Shown here: positions 52,306-61,027 of the stretch, piece after piece
Layout of the letters: each line of letters opens with the position of its first letter
Position numbering within the stretch: position 1 is the first letter of the stretch
Translations under genes and position numbers: made by a program
Notes under the pieces: generated by a model
What the model was told of the DNA's origin: nothing
The model's database searches: none
The model's input: the letters and a program-made list of their open reading frames with translations, nothing else
Assembly: GCA_963813195.1 (NCBI GenBank)
Contig: CAWEYC010000046.1
Coordinates: 1-64,000, forward strand
Origin: Roseiarcus sp963813195
GTDB taxonomy: Bacteria > Pseudomonadota > Alphaproteobacteria > Rhizobiales > Beijerinckiaceae
Reading direction: 5' to 3'
DNA: 64,000 nt

Positions 52306-54402
52306 ATGACAAGGCCGGTGGCACAGCCCCTTCGCAATCTCTGGGACGACGCCCACGCGGCGACCCTCGATGAACCCGGCAAATTGCTCTATCGCTCCAA
52401 CCTGCTCGGCAGCGACCTGCGCATCACCAATTTCGGCGGCGGCAATACTTCGGCCAAGGTCGTCATGCCGGACCCGCTCACCAAGCAGCCGGTCACCGTG
52501 CTCTGGGTGAAGGGCTCGGGCGGCGACATTGGCTCGATGAAACGCGACGGCTTCGCGACGCTCTATCTCGACAAGCTCGAAAGCCTGAAGGGCCTTTACC
52601 GCGGCCTCGCGCATGAAGACGAGATGGTGGCGCTGTTCGACCACTGCACCTTCGCTCTCAATCCGCGCGCGACCTCGATCGATACCCCCCTGCACGCTTT
52701 CGTCCCGCACGCTCACGTCGATCACGTCCACGCTGATGCGGTGATCGCCGTCGCCGCTTCGCAAAACGCCGAGGAACTGACGCAGCGGATTTTCGGCGGC
52801 AAGCTGGGCTTCCTGCCCTGGCAGCGGCCGGGATTCGACCTCGGTCTCAAACTCGGCGAGATGGCCGCGCGCAATCCCGGCCTCATTGGCGTCGTGCTCG
52901 GCGGCCACGGCCTCTTCACCTGGGGCGAAACCGCCAAGTCCTGCTACGAGACGACTCTGCACGTCATCAACCAGGCCGCCGAATGGCTCGCCGCCAACGA
53001 GAAGCGGCAGGCGTTCGGCGGGGCGCGGATCGAAGCGGCCGAGCCGCCGCGCCGCCGCGCGGTCGCAGCGCGGCTCATGCCGCTCATCCGAGGCAAGATC
53101 TCCGCCGCTGAGCGCAAGGTCGGCCATTTCACCGACGCCCCCGAAGTGCTCGAATTCGTCGACTCGCAGTCACTCGACGCGCTTGCGCCGCTTGGCACCT
53201 CATGCCCGGACCATTTTCTGCGCACGAAAATTCGCCCGCTCGTGCTGCCCTACGATCCCGCCAGCGACAATCTCGACGCGGTGATCGCGGGTCTCGATGG
53301 CACGATCGAAGCCTATCGAGCCGATTATTCCGCCTATTATCAGCGCTGCAAGCGCGCGAACTCGCCGCCGATGCGCGACCCCAACGCGGTGATCTATCTC
53401 GTGCCGGGAATCGGCATGTTCTCGTTCGCCAAGGACAAGTCGACCGCCCGCATCGCCAGTGAGTTCTACATCAACGCGATCAACGTCATGCGCGGCGCCT
53501 CGGGCGTCAGCGCCTATGTGGGGCTGGCCGAACAGGAGGCCTTCGACATCGAGTACTGGCTGCTCGAGGAAGCAAAGCTGCAGCGCATGCCCAAGCCCCG
53601 CTCGCTCGCTGGGCGCATCGCCTATGTCACCGGCGGCGCTGGCGGCATCGGCGGCGCGACGGCGCTGCGCCTCGTCGGCGAGGGCGCCTGCGTCGTGCTC
53701 GCCGACATCGACCGCGAGGCGCTCGACGCACGCGTCGCCGAAGTCGCCAAGCGGTTTGGCAAGGACAGCGTCATCGGCCTGCCCCTCGATGTGACCGACG
53801 AGGCCGGCGTCACCGCGAGTTTCGCCGACGCCGTCGTCGCCTACGGCGGCCTCGACATCGTCGTCTCCAACGCCGGCATCGCCTCCGCTTCGCCTGTCGA
53901 GGACACCAGCCTGGCGCTGTGGCAAAAGAACATCGACGTCCTCGCGACCGGCTATTTTCTCGTCGCGCGCGAAGCGTTCCGCCTGATGATCAAGCAGAAA
54001 TGCGGCGGCTCGATCGTCTTCGTCGCCTCCAAGAACGGCCTCGCCGCTTCTCCCGGCGCCTCGGCCTATTGCGCGGCGAAAGCGGCCGAGATCCACCTGG
54101 CGCGCTGCCTTGCGCTGGAAGGCGCGCCGCACGGAGTGCGCGTCAACACGGTCAATCCCGACGCGGTGCTGCGCGGTTCTAAAATATGGAGCGGCGAGTG
54201 GCGGCAGCAGCGCGCGTCGGCCTACAACGTGAGCGAGGACGCGCTCGACGAGGTCTATCGCCAGCGCTCGATGCTCAAGCTCTCGGTGCTGCCCGAGGAC
54301 ATCGCCGAGGGGATCTACTTCTTCGCCTCGGACCACTCGGCCAAGTCGACCGGCAACATCCTCAATGTCGACGCGGGCAATGCGCAATCGTTCACGCGAT
54401 AG
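52306..54402 (+). CDS. rhaD: Bifunctional rhamnulose-1-phosphate aldolase / short-chain dehydrogenase
   Basis: 698 residues. The N-terminal class II aldolase domain (about 25-420) has the zinc ligands HAHVDHVH and 'LGGHGLFTWGETAKSCYETTLHVI'. The C-terminal short-chain dehydrogenase (about 430-698) has the Rossmann motif 'VTGGAGGIGGATALRL', NAG and 'SAYCAAKAAEIHLAR' (catalytic YxxxK). It splits L-rhamnulose-1-phosphate to DHAP and L-lactaldehyde; the SDR half presumably acts on lactaldehyde. The ATG at 52306 with GGGAGGAG is used. Confidence 0.94.
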   Translation: MTRPVAQPLRNLWDDAHAATLDEPGKLLYRSNLLGSDLRITNFGGGNTSAKVVMPDPLTKQPVTVLWVKGSGGDIGSMKRDGFATLYLDKLESLKGLYRGLAHEDEMVALFDHCTFALNPRATSIDTPLHAFVPHAHVDHVHADAVIAVAASQNAEELTQRIFGGKLGFLPWQRPGFDLGLKLGEMAARNPGLIGVVLGGHGLFTWGETAKSCYETTLHVINQAAEWLAANEKRQAFGGARIEAAEPPRRRAVAARLMPLIRGKISAAERKVGHFTDAPEVLEFVDSQSLDALAPLGTSCPDHFLRTKIRPLVLPYDPASDNLDAVIAGLDGTIEAYRADYSAYYQRCKRANSPPMRDPNAVIYLVPGIGMFSFAKDKSTARIASEFYINAINVMRGASGVSAYVGLAEQEAFDIEYWLLEEAKLQRMPKPRSLAGRIAYVTGGAGGIGGATALRLVGEGACVVLADIDREALDARVAEVAKRFGKDSVIGLPLDVTDEAGVTASFADAVVAYGGLDIVVSNAGIASASPVEDTSLALWQKNIDVLATGYFLVAREAFRLMIKQKCGGSIVFVASKNGLAASPGASAYCAAKAAEIHLARCLALEGAPHGVRVNTVNPDAVLRGSKIWSGEWRQQRASAYNVSEDALDEVYRQRSMLKLSVLPEDIAEGIYFFASDHSAKSTGNILNVDAGNAQSFTR

Positions 54403-54441
54403 ACCACGCTTTCCACCGTCCCTCGCGGAGGCCGCGACGCC

Positions 54442-55734
54442 ATGACGTTCAGCATCGCCGACGACTTCATCGCCGAAAACAATAGCGCCGCCCAGCCCGC
54501 GCTCGACGAGGACTATGCCGCGCTCGCCCGACAGCTCACGCGACGCGGCGTCGACATCGAGGCGATCACGCGCGCGACCATGGCCTTCGGCGCCGCGATC
54601 CCCACCTGGGGGGTCGGCACGGGCGGCACCCGCTTCGCGCGCTTCCCCGGCCCTGGCGAACCGCGCGGCATCGAGGACAAGATCGACGATTGCGGAACCA
54701 TCCAGCAGCTCGTGCGCGCGACCCCGCGGATCTCGCCGCACTTTCCGTGGGATCGGACCAGCGACTGGGCGGCTTTGCGCGAATCGGCGGCGGCGCGCGG
54801 GCTCGCCTTCGACGCCGTCAACTCCAACACGTTCCAGGACCAGCCCGGCCAGAAGCTTTCCTACAAATTCGGCTCGCTCAGCCACGTCGACCGCGTCGTG
54901 CGCGACGAGGCGATCGCGCACAACAAGGAATGCATCACGATCGGCCGCGAGCTCGGCTCGAAGGCGCTGACGGTGTGGATCGGCGACGGATCGAATTTCG
55001 CCGGCCAGTCCAATTTGACGCGCGCGTTCGACCGCTACCTCGAATCGATGCAGGAAATCGTCGCCGATCTGCCGCCGGATTGGCGCGTCTTCATCGAGCA
55101 CAAGCTCTACGAGCCCGCGTTCTATTCCACCGTCATCGCCGATTGGGGCACGAGCTTCGCGGCGGCGTTGGAGTTGGGTCCGCAGGCGCAGTGCCTCGTC
55201 GATCTCGGCCATCATGCGCCGACCGTCAACATCGAACAGATCGTCGCGCGGCTGGTGCGCTTCGGCAAACTTGCCGGCTTCCATTTCAACGATTCGAAAT
55301 ACGGCGACGACGATCTCGACGCCGGCTCGATCGACCCGTTCCGGCTGTTCCTCGTCTTCAACGAACTCGTCGACGCGGCGGACCGGAAAGCGGAGCGCTT
55401 CGCCCCCGCCTATATGATCGACCAATCGCACAACGTGACTGATCCAATCGAAAGCCTGATGCAGTCGGCGATCGAGTTGCAGCGCGCCTACGCGCAGGCG
55501 CTCATCGTCGATCGCGCCGCGCTCGCCGCCGCGCAGGACACCAACGACGCGCTCAGCGCGCATCTCGAACTGAAGCGCGCCTTCGCCACCGATGTCTCGC
55601 CGATCCTGGCGATGGCGCGCCTGCGCTCGGGCGGCGCCATCGCGCCGATCGGCGCCTATCGCGCCTCGCGCTATCGCGCCGAGAAGACGCGTGAGAGGCC
55701 GGCGGCACTGGGGTCCTCGGCGGGGATTGTGTAG
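54442..55734 (+). CDS. rhaI: L-rhamnose catabolism isomerase (RhaI type)
   Basis: 430 residues of the rhizobial RhaI family, a TIM-barrel isomerase distinct from E. coli RhaA. 'MAFGAAIPTWGVGTGGTRFARFPGPGEPRGIEDKIDDCG', 'VFIEHKLYEPAFYSTVIADWGTS', 'CLVDLGHHAPTVNIEQIVARLV' and 'FHFNDSKYGDDDLDAGS' carry the metal-binding Glu, Asp and His. It converts L-rhamnose to L-rhamnulose. It lies 39 bp after rhaD. Confidence 0.93.
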   Translation: MTFSIADDFIAENNSAAQPALDEDYAALARQLTRRGVDIEAITRATMAFGAAIPTWGVGTGGTRFARFPGPGEPRGIEDKIDDCGTIQQLVRATPRISPHFPWDRTSDWAALRESAAARGLAFDAVNSNTFQDQPGQKLSYKFGSLSHVDRVVRDEAIAHNKECITIGRELGSKALTVWIGDGSNFAGQSNLTRAFDRYLESMQEIVADLPPDWRVFIEHKLYEPAFYSTVIADWGTSFAAALELGPQAQCLVDLGHHAPTVNIEQIVARLVRFGKLAGFHFNDSKYGDDDLDAGSIDPFRLFLVFNELVDAADRKAERFAPAYMIDQSHNVTDPIESLMQSAIELQRAYAQALIVDRAALAAAQDTNDALSAHLELKRAFATDVSPILAMARLRSGGAIAPIGAYRASRYRAEKTRERPAALGSSAGIV

Positions 55735-55796
55735 CGGCGCGACGACGTGGCTGGATACGATCCCGCGCTGCGGCTCACCCTTACAGACCGGACACC

Positions 55797-56131
55797 ATGA
55801 AATACGCAACCATCTTCGCTCTGCTGCTCGGCGCCACAACGTTGGAGGCCGGCGGCGATGCGGTTGTCCGGATCGGATTGAACGCCGCCGCAACCCCGAC
55901 GCGCGTCCTCACGATGCTGGCCGGCGCCGCCATACTCTTTTGCTACGGCATGACCCTCAACCTCGCGCCCTCGATTTCGGGCGGTTGATCGGCGCCTATG
56001 TCGCGACTTTCTTCGTTGTCGCGCAGATCATCAATCTGCTCGTTTTCCGGACGCCGCCGAGCCTACCGATCATTGTCGGCGGGATGTTCATTCTCACCGG
56101 CGGCGCGATCATATCGTTGTGGCAGCGGTAA
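55797..56131 (+). pseudogene. Four-helix inner-membrane protein, single-base frameshift
   Basis: The first frame encodes 'MKYATIFALLLGATTLEAGGDAVVRIGLN...VLTMLAGAAILFCYGMTLNLAP' and then hits a stop at 55988. The rest, 'DFGRLIGAYVATFFVVAQIINLLVFRTPPSLPIIVGGMFILTGGAIISLW', continues in the next frame. Restoring one base at 55970/55971 (giving LAPVDFGR) yields a normal about 111-residue four-helix protein. Function of the family unknown. Inactivation or sequence error. Confidence 0.75.
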
Positions 56132-56351
56132 GATGTCTCAGGCACTTCAGCCGTCCTTGCGAGCAATTGTGTGCGTCAAGTTCAGCAAATCCGCGGATGG
56201 CTCTCAAGACGGTGTGACCAATCCTGAAATCTGATATCCTTCGATCGGGCGGCTGGGAGAACCCCAGCGCTAGGGGTCCCCAGAATTCTGGCGGAGGCGG
56301 GGCCATGTCGCCGCGAGGCCGAGGAGGCTGGGGTTCAGCGCCCAGGTCTCA

Positions 56352-56610
56352 AAGCCGCGACGAGATAATCGCTATGACGATATTAGCGAACTGGCTGCGC
56401 AGATTTGCCAGTGCCCCGTGTCCTACATCACCTTCGCGGACGACGATCGCTTTTGGCTGAAGGCCAAATATGGCCTTCCACCCGACTTTAATCAGTGTCC
56501 ACGCGAAATCTCGTTCTGCGCGACGACGATTTGCGGCACAGTCATGATCATGGCGCCCAATCTGCGCGAAGATAACCGTTTTAATCAATACCCAACTGCC
56601 GGGAGCCGGT
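56352..56610 (+). pseudogene. GAF-domain gene remnant
   Basis: About 85 residues without a proper start: 'YDDISELAAQICQCPVSYITFADDDRFWLKAKYGLPPDF...REISFCATTICGTVMIMAPNLREDNRFNQYP', which is the N-terminal two thirds of a GAF domain as found in GAF-containing adenylate cyclases or sensor kinases. Homology ends at the REP-like repeats at about 56640. The sequence 56132-56350 upstream shows no gene that I can recognise. A decayed fragment. Confidence 0.6.
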
Positions 56611-56649
56611 CCTTTAGAGTGCTTTGCATTGAGGTTGAACCGACCCCGC

Positions 56650-56806
56650 CGTCTTCGCGAGCGAAGCGTGGCGATCCAGACAAGCGCCCGCAACCAAAGT
56701 CTGATATTTCTTCTCAACTGTCTTCGCGAGCGAAGCGTGGCGATCCAGACTAAGCCGCCGCCGCAATCCCAAAGTCTGGATGGCTTCGCGTTGCTCGCCA
56801 AGACGG
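56650..56806. repeat. Two direct copies of the REP-like repeat plus inverted arm
   Basis: CGCGAGCGAAGCGTGGCGAT followed by CCAGAC occurs at 56656-56681 and 56725-56750, the same core as at 42917. An inverted arm (GTCTGGATGGCTTCGCG then TTGCTCGCC, 56774-56799) can pair with the second copy. Confidence 0.8.
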
Positions 56807-56855
56807 CTGAGGCTTGATTCGACCTGAAAACAACGCGCGCTACAGACGCGCCGCG

Positions 56856-57647
56856 TCAAGGAGTTTGAAGCGGCGCCCATATTGCGTCATCCGGATTCTG
56901 AGCGTCGCCGAAGGCGTGCCGTCGCTCCGCTGAAAGGCTGGCAACCCAAGCCGCCATGAAGGCGTCGAGCCGATCGTGTCGGGCTCCGCGCACCGTCGCC
57001 TTGAGCCTCGCTTCCAGATCCGGCGACTCCCACCCTGTGCGCGCAGCAACCGCTTTGAGTTGCTCTCGATAGCCCTGATCCGTCGACTTGTGTGCACACG
57101 CCGGCAGCAATGCGCGGACGATGGCGAACGGATAGACCTCGATCACCTCGGCCGTGAAACGGGTTCTCAACTGTGCGAAAAGCTCGAATCCGAAGAGCAT
57201 CCAAATTTTGTTGGCATAGGGAAAAGTCGCTGCGCGTCGGCCAGAGCCCAAATGATTGGCGCACTTCTCCGTGATGCCCGCCCATTCGTTGCTCGCGGGC
57301 GTTCGGAAAGAGGACAGGCCGCGAGATGCGAGTGATTCCTCCGACGCCCTTTTGCCTATTGCCGGCGGGGCGGCGGGAGCATCGATGGCGATGCGCGCCA
57401 CGTGTCCCACTTCGTCCGCAATGCGTCGGATTGCGCTCACGACGCCAGAGGCGGCCTTTTGAAAAGGATCCAACGTTGTGATTTCGTGGTTGCCGACGCC
57501 ACGAGGTATGACAGCTTCAATGTGCGTCGGGATGGTCAGCGGCGTCACCGGATCGCCCGCCGACACCACGCAGATCGGCAGTCTTTTGCCTAAGGCACAC
57601 GCAACATCGATGCCGATGTAGACGGAGGACGAGGGCATCGTATGCAC
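56856..57647 (-). CDS. DUF429 family protein (predicted RNase H-fold)
   Basis: 263 residues. 'VYIGIDVACALGKRLPICVVSAGD', 'VARIAIDAPAAPP' and the late 'GARHDRLDAFMAAWVASL' (conserved His-Asp-Asp region) match DUF429, a family predicted to adopt an RNase H-like fold. No proven function. The start is GTG 57647 or ATG 57638. It lies 28 bp downstream of livF on the same strand, so it may be transcribed with the importer. Confidence 0.8.
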   Translation of the reverse strand: MHTMPSSSVYIGIDVACALGKRLPICVVSAGDPVTPLTIPTHIEAVIPRGVGNHEITTLDPFQKAASGVVSAIRRIADEVGHVARIAIDAPAAPPAIGKRASEESLASRGLSSFRTPASNEWAGITEKCANHLGSGRRAATFPYANKIWMLFGFELFAQLRTRFTAEVIEVYPFAIVRALLPACAHKSTDQGYREQLKAVAARTGWESPDLEARLKATVRGARHDRLDAFMAAWVASLSAERRHAFGDAQNPDDAIWAPLQTP

Positions 57648-57675
57648 CCGTGAATTTCAGCGAAATGCTCGCCGC

Positions 57676-58398
57676 TTAAATCCCCGCCCAATCCCCGCCG
57701 CCGACCCCCGCCAGCGCCTGCACCCGCGCTTCGTCGCGGGCAAGCTCTCGCGCCGGACCGGAATGCACGATCGCGCCGTTGTCGAGGACATAGGCGTGGT
57801 CGGCGATCTCCAGGCTCATGCGCGCGTTCTGTTCGACCAGCAGGATCGATATGCCCTCATCGCGCATCTTCGCCACGATGCGAAAGACCTCGGCGACGAC
57901 GAGCGGGGCGAGCCCTTGCGAGGGCTCGTCGAGCATCAGCAATCGCGGGTTGAGCATGAGAGCGCGCGCGATCGCCAGCATCTCCTGTTCGCCGCCGGAG
58001 AGCTGTCGCCCCCGGTTCCGCCGCCGCTCGGCGAGCCTGGGGAACAGCTGATAGACGCGCGCGATCGTCCACGGCCCGTCGCGATCGAGCGGCGTCTTGA
58101 GGTTTTCCTCGACGCTGAGATTGGCGAAGACCCGCCGCCCCTCCGGCACGTAGCCGACGCCCGAGCCAGCGATGCGATAGGTCGGCCAGTGCGTCGTCTC
58201 CTTGCCGAAGATCGTGATCTTGCCGTTGCGCGCGGGCGTCAGCCCCATCAGGCTGCGCAGAGTCGTCGTCTTGCCGGCGCCGTTGCGCCCGAGCAACGCG
58301 GTGATCTTTCCCTCGGCGACCTCGATGTCGACGCCGTTGAGGATATGGCTCTTGCCATAATAGGTGTGCAGGCCCTCGGCCGTGAGCGCGGCCGTCAT
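57676..58398 (-). CDS. livF: Branched-chain amino acid-type ABC transporter ATP-binding protein
   Basis: 240 residues. Walker A is GRNGAGKTTTLRSLMG, 'LSGGEQEMLAIARALMLNPRLLMLDEPSQGLAP' holds signature and Walker B, and 'LLVEQN' the H-loop region, all LivF hallmarks. Last ATPase of the five-gene importer; its ATG overlaps the livG stop. Confidence 0.93.
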   Translation of the reverse strand: MTAALTAEGLHTYYGKSHILNGVDIEVAEGKITALLGRNGAGKTTTLRSLMGLTPARNGKITIFGKETTHWPTYRIAGSGVGYVPEGRRVFANLSVEENLKTPLDRDGPWTIARVYQLFPRLAERRRNRGRQLSGGEQEMLAIARALMLNPRLLMLDEPSQGLAPLVVAEVFRIVAKMRDEGISILLVEQNARMSLEIADHAYVLDNGAIVHSGPARELARDEARVQALAGVGGGDWAGI

Positions 58399-59198
58399 GC
58401 GGCCTTCCCCAGATAGGCTTGTTGCACCGCCGCGTTGGCCGCGATCTCCTCGGGAGAGCCTTCGGCGAGCAGACTGCCCTGATCGAGAACCGTGATGCGG
58501 TCGGCAAGGCCGAACACCACGCGCATGTCGTGCTCGATCAGCACGATGGCCATTTGCCCTCGGCGGTGGAGATCGCGAATGAGCTTGGTGACGGTGTAGG
58601 TCTCGTGATCGCCCATGCCGGCCGCCGGCTCGTCGAGCAGCAGCAGGCGCGGTCGCAACGTCAAGGCGACGGCGATCTCGGCCACGCGTTGATCGCCATG
58701 CGCGAGTTCGCCAGCCAGACGATCGACCTTGCCCGCCAATCCCGCGAGCTCGATAATTTCCTCGATCCGGCGGCGGATCGCCGCTCTCTCGGCGCGGCTG
58801 ATCCAGGGCCGCAGGCGATAGCCGGCGGCGATTTCGGCGCCGATCTGCAAATTCTCGTAGACTGAGAGCTCGGGAAAAATCTCGGTGATCTGAAAAGTTC
58901 GCGCCATGCCGGCGGCGACGCGCCGATGCGCCGGCGTCGTCGTGATGTCCCGCCCCTCGAAGACGATCCTGCCCGTGCTCGGCGGAAAGAAGCCGCTGAT
59001 CAAATTGAAGAAGGTCGTCTTTCCCGCACCGTTGGGCCCGATGATCGCCCGCAATTCTCCTCTCGCGACGGTAAGCGAAACGTCCTTGACCGCCACCAGA
59101 CTGCCGAAACGCTTGCCGACGTTGGCGACCTCCAGGACCATGGCGCGCGGCTGCGACGCCGGCCCGCTCTCGATCTTCGCCTCTCGCGACGAACTCAT
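58395..59198 (-). CDS. livG: Branched-chain amino acid-type ABC transporter ATP-binding protein
   Basis: 267 residues. Walker A is GPNGAGKTTFFNLISGF, 'RTFQITEIFPELSVYENLQIG' is typical of LivG, 'LAHGDQRVAEIAVAL' is the signature and 'LLLDEPAAGMGDHET' Walker B. I used ATG 59198 (MSSSREAKI); the longer frame to 60155 is spurious. It overlaps livF and livM by 4 bp each. Confidence 0.93.
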   Translation of the reverse strand: MSSSREAKIESGPASQPRAMVLEVANVGKRFGSLVAVKDVSLTVARGELRAIIGPNGAGKTTFFNLISGFFPPSTGRIVFEGRDITTTPAHRRVAAGMARTFQITEIFPELSVYENLQIGAEIAAGYRLRPWISRAERAAIRRRIEEIIELAGLAGKVDRLAGELAHGDQRVAEIAVALTLRPRLLLLDEPAAGMGDHETYTVTKLIRDLHRRGQMAIVLIEHDMRVVFGLADRITVLDQGSLLAEGSPEEIAANAAVQQAYLGKAA

Positions 59199-60097
59199 GC
59201 TTGGCTCTTGCGTGTGATGAAGCCGAGAAGGCCGCGCGGAAAGAAGAGCACGATGAGGACGAACAGGACGCCGACGCCAGACATCCAATTGACGGTGACG
59301 CTGGAGAGGTAATCCTGCAGCACGACGAACACCGCGGCGCCGAGCAGCGGGCCCCAGAAATTGCGCATGCCGCCCATCACGGCCATCATGACGAAGTCGC
59401 CGGATTGGCTGTAATGCAGGCCGCGCGGATCGGCGAAATTGTTCAACAGCGCGTAGAGCGCGCCGGCGAAACCCATGAAGAAGCAGGACAGCGTGAACGC
59501 GAGCCAGATGTGGCGCTCGACCGGAAGACCGAGAAATCGTGCGCGACGCTCGTTCTCCCGGATGGCGACCAATGTGCGCCCGAACGGCGAACGCAGGATG
59601 AAGCCCATGATCGCGACGATCACGGCGAAACTGACGAGCACAAAATAATAGAAGGCCTGGGAATTCGAGAGAATGTCGATCTTGAACAGACCGAAGTCGA
59701 GCGGTTGGCGCGAGAATCCGCGCAGGCCGTCGTCGCCGCCGGTCAGCGAGCTCCATTGGAACGCGATATAGTAAAAGACCTGGCCGATCGCGATCGTCAC
59801 CATCGCGAAATAGACGCCGCGCTTGCGCGCGATGACCCATCCGAGAGCGGAGCCGACGAGGCCGCCGAGCAGCATGCCGCAGACGAGCGCCAACGGCGTG
59901 CTGGGAGCGAGGAATTTCAAGGCGAGGCCCGCGCCATAGGCGCCGAGGCCGAAATACGCGGCATGGCCGAACGACAGCACCCCGGTGAATCCCAGCAGAA
60001 AGTTCACCGACATCGCGGCGAGCGCCAGCACCAGCACCCGCGTGCCGAGGGCGGTGTAGCCGCCGAGCGGCGGCATCCAATAGGGAGCCAGCGCCAA
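59195..60097 (-). CDS. livM: Branched-chain amino acid-type ABC transporter permease
   Basis: 300 residues, about nine helices. 'NFLLGFTGVLSFGHAAYFGLGAYGAGLALKF' and 'FLGLPVERHIWLAFTLSCFFMGFAGALYALLNNFADP' are the LivM motifs. No ATG is available between the livH stop and the domain, so the start is TTG at 60097 or ATG at 60076. Confidence 0.9.
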   Translation of the reverse strand: MALAPYWMPPLGGYTALGTRVLVLALAAMSVNFLLGFTGVLSFGHAAYFGLGAYGAGLALKFLAPSTPLALVCGMLLGGLVGSALGWVIARKRGVYFAMVTIAIGQVFYYIAFQWSSLTGGDDGLRGFSRQPLDFGLFKIDILSNSQAFYYFVLVSFAVIVAIMGFILRSPFGRTLVAIRENERRARFLGLPVERHIWLAFTLSCFFMGFAGALYALLNNFADPRGLHYSQSGDFVMMAVMGGMRNFWGPLLGAAVFVVLQDYLSSVTVNWMSGVGVLFVLIVLFFPRGLLGFITRKSQA

Positions 60098-60151
60098 TAG
60101 CGCCCAGATGGCCGAATGGGACCGCCAGTTTTCGCAACGAGGCCGCGCTTG

Positions 60152-61021
60152 TCACGTCATCATGCCCTCTTCACCCAGCAAGCCGCGCGGGCGCACCAGC
60201 AGGATGATCGCCATCAGGACGTACATGACCGCCTCGCTCGCAGCCGGCACGAATACCGCGGTCACGCCGGACGCCACACCGATCAACAAGCCGCCGATCA
60301 AGGTTCCCGTCAGGCTGCCGACGCCGCCGATGATGATGGCGATGAAGCTCGGCATCAGCAGGCCGGTTCCCATGGTCGGCTCCAGGCCGAGTTGGCCGGC
60401 CGCCAGCGCGCCGGCGAGTCCGGCGAGGTAGATGCCGCCAGCAAAGTTGAGCGACCGCAGCATCCGCACGTTGACGCCCATGGCCGCCACCGTCTCGAGG
60501 TCGAGCGTGGCTGCGCGAATGCGAATGCCGAGACGCGTGTAGCGCAGTAGCGCGAAGATCAGCGCCACCGCGACCGTGACCGTCGCCACCATGAAGAGAC
60601 GATAGCCGGTGATGAAGAAGAATTCGTGGCTCAGCGGACGGGCGAGAACGGTCGGAATCGTCACCGGCTTGCCCTGCGCGCCCCAGATGAAGCGCGTGCC
60701 GTCTTCGATGATGAACGCCAGCCCGAATGTCATGAGCAGGCTGTAGAGCGGATCGCGCCCGTAGAGCGGACGGATCAGGACCCCCTCGACGACGAAGCCG
60801 ATGACCGCCGTGAGCACCGGCGCGATCAGCAGCGCGCCCCAGAAGCCGACATAGGGCGTGATCGTGTACGCGATGTATCCGCCGATGACGAGAAATCCGC
60901 CGTGGGCAAAATTGATCACGTTGCTCAAATTGAGGATCAGCGACAGGCCGAGCGCCATCAGCGCGTAGAACGCGCCGATGATCAGGCCGTTGGTGACGTT
61001 GAAGAGCAGAAGCTGCGTCAT
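60152..61021 (-). CDS. livH: Branched-chain amino acid-type ABC transporter permease
   Basis: 289 residues. 'VTNGLIIGAFYALMALGLSLILNLSNVINFAHGGFLVIGGYIAYTI' is the characteristic LivH opening. 'GVNVRMLRSLNFAGGIYLAGLAGALAAGQLG' and 'IIIGGVGSLTGTLIGGLLIG' follow. It pairs with LivM and lies 6 bp downstream of the binding-protein gene. Confidence 0.93.
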   Translation of the reverse strand: MTQLLLFNVTNGLIIGAFYALMALGLSLILNLSNVINFAHGGFLVIGGYIAYTITPYVGFWGALLIAPVLTAVIGFVVEGVLIRPLYGRDPLYSLLMTFGLAFIIEDGTRFIWGAQGKPVTIPTVLARPLSHEFFFITGYRLFMVATVTVAVALIFALLRYTRLGIRIRAATLDLETVAAMGVNVRMLRSLNFAGGIYLAGLAGALAAGQLGLEPTMGTGLLMPSFIAIIIGGVGSLTGTLIGGLLIGVASGVTAVFVPAASEAVMYVLMAIILLVRPRGLLGEEGMMT

Positions 61022-61027
61022 CGCGGC

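Noticed and set aside
56132..56350. Possible IS end around GGCTGGGAGAACCCCAGC
   Set aside because: It is a short hairpin only; no transposase fragment or paired terminus could be found nearby.
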